Origin: Acanthaster planci
Lineage: Eukaryota > Echinodermata > Asteroidea > Valvatida > Acanthasteridae
DNA length: 64,000 nt
Assembly (NCBI RefSeq): GCF_001949145.1
Contig: NW_019091358.1
Span: forward strand, 1,203,494 to 1,267,493
Reading direction: 5' to 3'
Both the position numbers and the translations under genes were made by a program. The notes under the pieces were generated by a model. That model worked only from the letters and a program-made list of their open reading frames with translations. It searched no databases and was not told where the DNA came from. This document shows positions 60,201 to 64,000 of this stretch, in pieces. Position 1 is the first letter of the stretch. Every line of letters begins with the position of its first letter.

Positions 60201-63200
60201 CGTAAACTAAACCATGGTATAGTACGTTTTGTGGACAAATACAAGTTCTCTTATTTAAGAAGATTAAAATAAGGAAGACGAAATAGAGAAAGATTCACTT
60301 TGCAAAGAGATGTGAAATTCTTAACCAAAAACAGATACTATACACGTAGTTATGGCACTTTAGACTGGTTGCTATCTACTTGTTTGCACCCAATCTGGGG
60401 CGTTGGAAACACAAACCAGACCAGTCTGCAACAAATGGACCTGAAACTTTATTTTCAAATAGTACTAGATGTACATGCACACTGTACACGTATCCACATC
60501 CACCACAGGCAGGCCACATGCTCGCACTCGCTTGTGCAAGAGTCTGAACGTGGCATCGGAAGAGATTGACAATTTTTTTCCATCGTTAAGGTAGAAGAAC
60601 CTAAACAAGCTTTATACTGATTACTGACAATAGCAAATATTATGTGTAGGTCAACCCTTGCTTTTGAGAAGAAGTCTGTCATTTTTTGTGTCATTCTGGA
60701 GGATATGATGAGCAAGGAGCGCAAGCCCCGAAATGATTATATGTCAACCTCGTCCCCATGGACTACCTCGTGCAAGAGTGGGCTCTAACGATCGTCATGG
60801 GAACAAGGTTGATAACATGTATGATCAATTGCTAGTAAACAAGTATGGCTCCCTGTGTTCATTTTGTTACAAGTTGATAGACACGGTGCTGTAGTTCATT
60901 ATTTAAAAGTAAGGGAACCTGCCTGTCGGCGTTGATATGTTAGAACATCTGAACTGTAGTGTCGTTATACTTAACTGTGTCAGCGTATTTTCTATTTTGG
61001 AATGGTTGATGGAAAAAAGCATGGGGAAAAGACTGAATTTTAGCTCAGATCTTATTTTCACATTTTTCGGGATCTACATTAATCAAGCGTCAAATTCAGT
61101 AGTGCATGGCTTGATTCGCACCGCCCGGCCGTGCTTGAAAAAATGGGCCGTGATTTCACAAAACTGGCCGTGCAAAACACGGCTGCACGGCTCGCTAGCT
61201 AAAACGCTGCCTCATACGGATTGGCAATGCTTGTTGAACAATGCCATACCTATAGAACTTGGAAGTCATGTTTCGGAATAATAGCAACTAAAAATTAAAA
61301 ATTCAGCAGTTGATTTCACGAAACGTGGTGTAACTTTAGACAATGCGCAAGCCTTGCACCACAAATTGTACCTGAGCAATATACTTTCACAGAAAGTTGC
61401 TTAGCTGCGCTACGTTTGAATAATATTAATCTTCTTGGATGAGGACGATAACAGCTTTTCGACGGCTGTAGCATGTACTTTCCAATGTCACAACAGTCAT
61501 CAAACAGCTGTTGAATTACCACCATACGCCTTTTTGAAAAAGCTTTTGTCTTTTCTTTGTCAGGACCGGAGAGAAAATCTCGCAGTTCTCTCACAGCCAA
61601 ACAAGTTTTTCATTACCCTGTAAAACAAAGTTGAAGGCTACATTTCTTGTACAAACATTAAGTTTAACAATGAAGAGGCTGAACGAAACATGATGAGCAA
61701 GTCAAATCATTCATATTCACTTTGTTTGGCGCAATGTATGCCACCTAAAATGACTGCGTAAGTTATGCCATAATTTGTTGTGTAAGTCGTGGACTTATCA
61801 GTGCCTGAGTTTTGTGAAATCGCTTTAATTTGTTGCACAACATATGTGATGAAATGTGGCATAAATGACAGTGCACCATTGCGTAAAGTTCCGTGAAATC
61901 GACTGCTGGCAGTTGAACACGTAGGCTCCTGATGTAAACATGTATATATGGTATTCTTAACCTTTAGCACCCTATTCCTATAATAAGGAAACAAAGTCCA
62001 CTTTTACCAACTGACTGACATTTTGAACTTGACAGCTCTAGTTTAGGTAAAGTTTAACAATATTTAAATAAACAACCCTACAATTTTCTTACCCCCTTTT
62101 GGCGAACAACAACCAGTTACATGTAGTCAAGTCATGCCATTTTGTTTCACGTCTGGTTATCCGGCATGGCCACGGTAAATATAGGCCTATACTAAGATTC
62201 GAGATGCCTAAAAAAAATTTCCTCCAAGTCAAGGAACCAGACTACATAATTCACTTTTGGTCACACCTCTCCGTTGCGTCATGTACACTGCAGTTTTACC
62301 CCATAATTTCCCTCAAAATAAAAAAACTGGTCCTCTTTTAATTCTTTCTGATATGAAAGAACCCAACAGGACATCACTGCAAACTTCTCTAGCTGAGTTG
62401 TTTCATAAAAGTAGACTTTGTTTCTTCATTAATTACCGCTGATTACAGAAACTGGGTGTTAAAGATTAGTAATACCATTGTACTTAAGTGTTCCAAATGA
62501 ACATCACTTATTTTCCCTTTCAGTGGTTTATAAATCCCTCAGAAAAAGATCACAAAAAATTTAAAAGATTATACATTTTCAACAGGAAAAGAATTATTGT
62601 TCATCTCTGAAATCCTGCTAAATCGTGGCTGGTGATACTCGTAGACATGAAAAGCTATTAACCCTAACACTCCTCAGTCCTCAACAGGTGAAGGATTGAG
62701 GAGGGTTAGGGTTAATGTATTATAGTGATTATTATGTACAATTGTGTCCGTTATTGCAACTGATTTTGTATATGATTTGTTCCTCAACAATCTGCTGGTC
62801 GATACGACCGAATATTCGGATATTCGACCGAATTGAAGGTCGAATATTCGAATAGTGAATTATTCGATTTTGACAATTTCAAACTAGGCTCAAACTGTGC
62901 ACTAGGGTGTCACGAGATGTCCGTATATGGAAGTTGGAACTCTTTCCCATGTATTTAATAAAATAGGCCTACATGTAAATGATCAACAAAACTTCAGTTA
63001 AGGCAAGGTGACATGACCGATCACGCCGATCAACTAAAAAATACAATGACCCAGGACGGAGATAATGTACATGTAAGCTCACCTCATAGTGATTCCATGT
63101 GCTAATGAGCAGTGTGAATGGCATGAGGGTACCAACAACTGCATGGGTGGATGGCATCCCATACTCCTTGTTGTATCGGCTCTCCAACTGAACAACCGGT

Positions 63201-63766
63201 GGCTCCCTTGGACGAGGCCAGCGCAAGATTTCCTTGCACGCCTGGCCAATAAACATACAAAAGCCCCACACCATGAGAAGGCGTCGGGTCACCCACCACG
63301 AGAGGTTGGCGACGCTGAAACAGAATATGAAGTAGTAGAATGTATCATCACCGAGCAGGGCACCGAAGGAGAAAATCGCATACCAGAACCTGCTGTGCAC
63401 CCTGTACCGGTCGGGAGGATCTGGCCCGACCCCATCGGTGGGTCCTTCTTCTCGATCCCGCTCTCCATCGCATTTCTCGACTTCGGGCGCTTTGCGCTGC
63501 TTCAGCGAGAAGTAGGTAGTTTCTCGGTCTTTGTCGTGGACACGACAGGCTTGGTTGGAGTTTGAGGTCAAATCATCAGCAATGGCCGCTGCTGCAGACG
63601 AGTCCCGTTCCTCGCGGTTCTCAGTAGGTAGAGACCCATTGTCAGCAGTTTTCGAGGCCAGTTCGAGACCGAAAAATCGCTGCAATTGGGCCACGTACTC
63701 CTCGTTGTAAAGTGGCAAGGAGGCTTCCGGAATTGCTTTCATTTTGGGGAGGGTCTTTGATTTCAT
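54211..63766 (-). CDS. SGPP: Sphingosine-1-phosphate phosphatase family protein, copy b
   Basis: Tandem paralog of the gene at 43270-47397 with the same predicted role. Exons (minus): 63766-63083, 60157-60068, 54759-54211. Junctions are phase 0, total 441 codons (440 aa, like human SGPP1). PAP2 motifs: K178...WPRP (183-186), PSTH (205-208), SRLYRGMH (248-255) with D259. The 90-nt middle exon encodes 30 residues, 22 identical to copy a. The N-terminal 40-125 region is charged and differs strongly from copy a. The ATG at 63766 has A at -3 and begins MKSKTLPKMKAIPE, followed by the shared SLPLY...LQRFFGL segment. Intron 2 (5.3 kb) carries the N gap, the family A element and a fold-back element. 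Intron 1 carries two further elements. The product is probably an ER membrane enzyme with several transmembrane spans from about residue 125. Confidence 0.95.
55748..55997. mobile_element. Fold-back element with a 23-bp tandem array in one arm
   Basis: Inverted arms of about 85 bp share GTAAAATCAGTGCTCTGGAA and ACTGAGTACCTTCTTC. At the tip of the left arm the 23-bp unit AGAGTACCTTCTTCAGGGCA(AGC) is repeated about four times (55810-55902), while the right arm has a single copy. In intron 2 of SGPP copy b. Confidence 0.85.
56348..57084. mobile_element. Inverted-repeat element, family A copy 2
   Basis: Ends TTAAAGACCAACTCCA and TGGAGTTGGTCTTTA are perfect inverted repeats of about 14 bp. The body matches 21100-21896. 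It contains a 71-codon frame starting ATG at 56556 (NIDFCNVLPWRGNTTVRALY...) whose counterpart in copy 1 is offset by a 1-nt indel. In intron 2 of SGPP copy b. Confidence 0.8.
58579..58671. mobile_element. 93-bp hairpin
   Basis: TCCATGGTGTTTTGTACACC and its inverted copy enclose diverged inner arms (AGCAAATGGCACTCGAGGC / GGGGTGCCACTTGCCC). The outer 20 bp pair perfectly. Probably a tiny fold-back MITE. Intron 2 of SGPP copy b. Confidence 0.7.
59021..59528. other. Assembly gap (508 N)
   Basis: Unresolved bases within intron 2 of SGPP copy b. The apparent open frames across it are artefacts. Confidence 1.
61304..61908. mobile_element. 605-bp inverted-repeat element
   Basis: Ends CAGCAGTTGATTTCACGAAA and, inverted, CAGCAGTCGATTTCACGGAA agree except at two positions. 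The inner sequence also contains GTGAAATCG words. No transposase was seen. Intron 1 of SGPP copy b. Confidence 0.7.
62657..62716. repeat. Hairpin with TTAGGGTTA arms
   Basis: ATTAACCCTAACACTCCTCA pairs with TGAGGAGGGTTAGGGTTAAT around a short loop. The outer arms contain telomere-like GGGTTAGGGTTA but only about two units. Immediately precedes the family B repeat. Confidence 0.75.
62719..62872. repeat. Dispersed repeat, family B copy 2
   Basis: Matches 44681-44845, including ATTATGTACAATTGTGT and GTCGAATATTCGAATAGTGA. In intron 1 of SGPP copy b, a different intron from copy 1, so it is a dispersed element and not a relic of the gene duplication. Confidence 0.75.
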
Positions 63767-64000
63767 TCGCTTGATCCGAAGCGCTCATCCACCATGCCCA
63801 TCCGGAGATTTCGCAAACCGGCCGCAAGAGGATCATTAAACTCATGCATGCATGGATTAATCATTGAGCAGCCAGTAAAATCTGACAATGAAGGCCCGTT
63901 CGAGGTCGACGGTCAAAATAGTAGCGCAATATCACAACCGGAGGAAGGTACTTATAATAATTTATACCGACACCACTTACAGGGTGCACCGTGACTGCCC
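63767..64000. other. 5' flank of SGPP copy b
   Basis: Presumed promoter and 5' UTR region. No clear core motif and no other gene was seen. Confidence 0.4.

Overview
The window is animal nuclear DNA: intron-rich genes with GT/AG junctions, long A+T-rich intergenic stretches, and many small inverted-repeat transposon remnants. The word TACATGTA/TGTACATG is common. A PhnW-type aminotransferase and lineage-specific sphingosine-1-phosphate phosphatase (SGPP) paralogs point to a marine invertebrate, and an echinoderm such as a sea star would fit. The species cannot be fixed from the sequence alone. There is one single-N join (1637) and one 508-bp gap (59021-59528).

Five complete protein genes can be assembled exon by exon with consistent reading phase. 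(1) A 2-aminoethylphosphonate:pyruvate transaminase (PhnW-like) on the minus strand, 7 exons, 13393 down to 4983, 373 aa. (2) Mitochondrial ribosomal protein mL49 (MRPL49) on the plus strand, ending at 23828, with a choice of two 5' ends (20605, or a spliced first exon at 17334). (3) Glycine N-methyltransferase (GNMT) on the plus strand, 5 exons, 30694-33812, 299 aa. (4, 5) Two tandem head-to-tail SGPP-family lipid phosphatases on the minus strand, 47397-43270 (412 aa) and 63766-54211 (440 aa). The two SGPP genes share the same three-exon, phase-0 structure and all three PAP2 catalytic motifs. The left edge carries a near-identical duplication of about 1.3 kb. Each copy holds the same putative last coding exon (39 codons plus stop) of a gene that lies mostly outside the window.

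Between and inside the genes are many non-autonomous elements: a pogo/Tigger-like element with TA target duplication (8185-8990), a MULE-like MITE with a perfect 9-bp target duplication (17543-18040), hAT-like ends (27534-27905, 38289-38518), several fold-back hairpins, two copies of a roughly 0.75-kb element with AAAGACCAACTCC ends (21100-21896, 56348-57084), and a 35-bp minisatellite (6404-6735). No RNA genes, CRISPR arrays or viral genes were recognised.

The genes do not form an operon. Functionally, AEP transaminase (aminophosphonate metabolism) and the SGPP pair (sphingoid-base phosphate metabolism) both touch chemistry that meets in the ceramide aminoethylphosphonate lipids of marine invertebrates. 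GNMT is a regulator of S-adenosylmethionine. That link is inference from co-location only.
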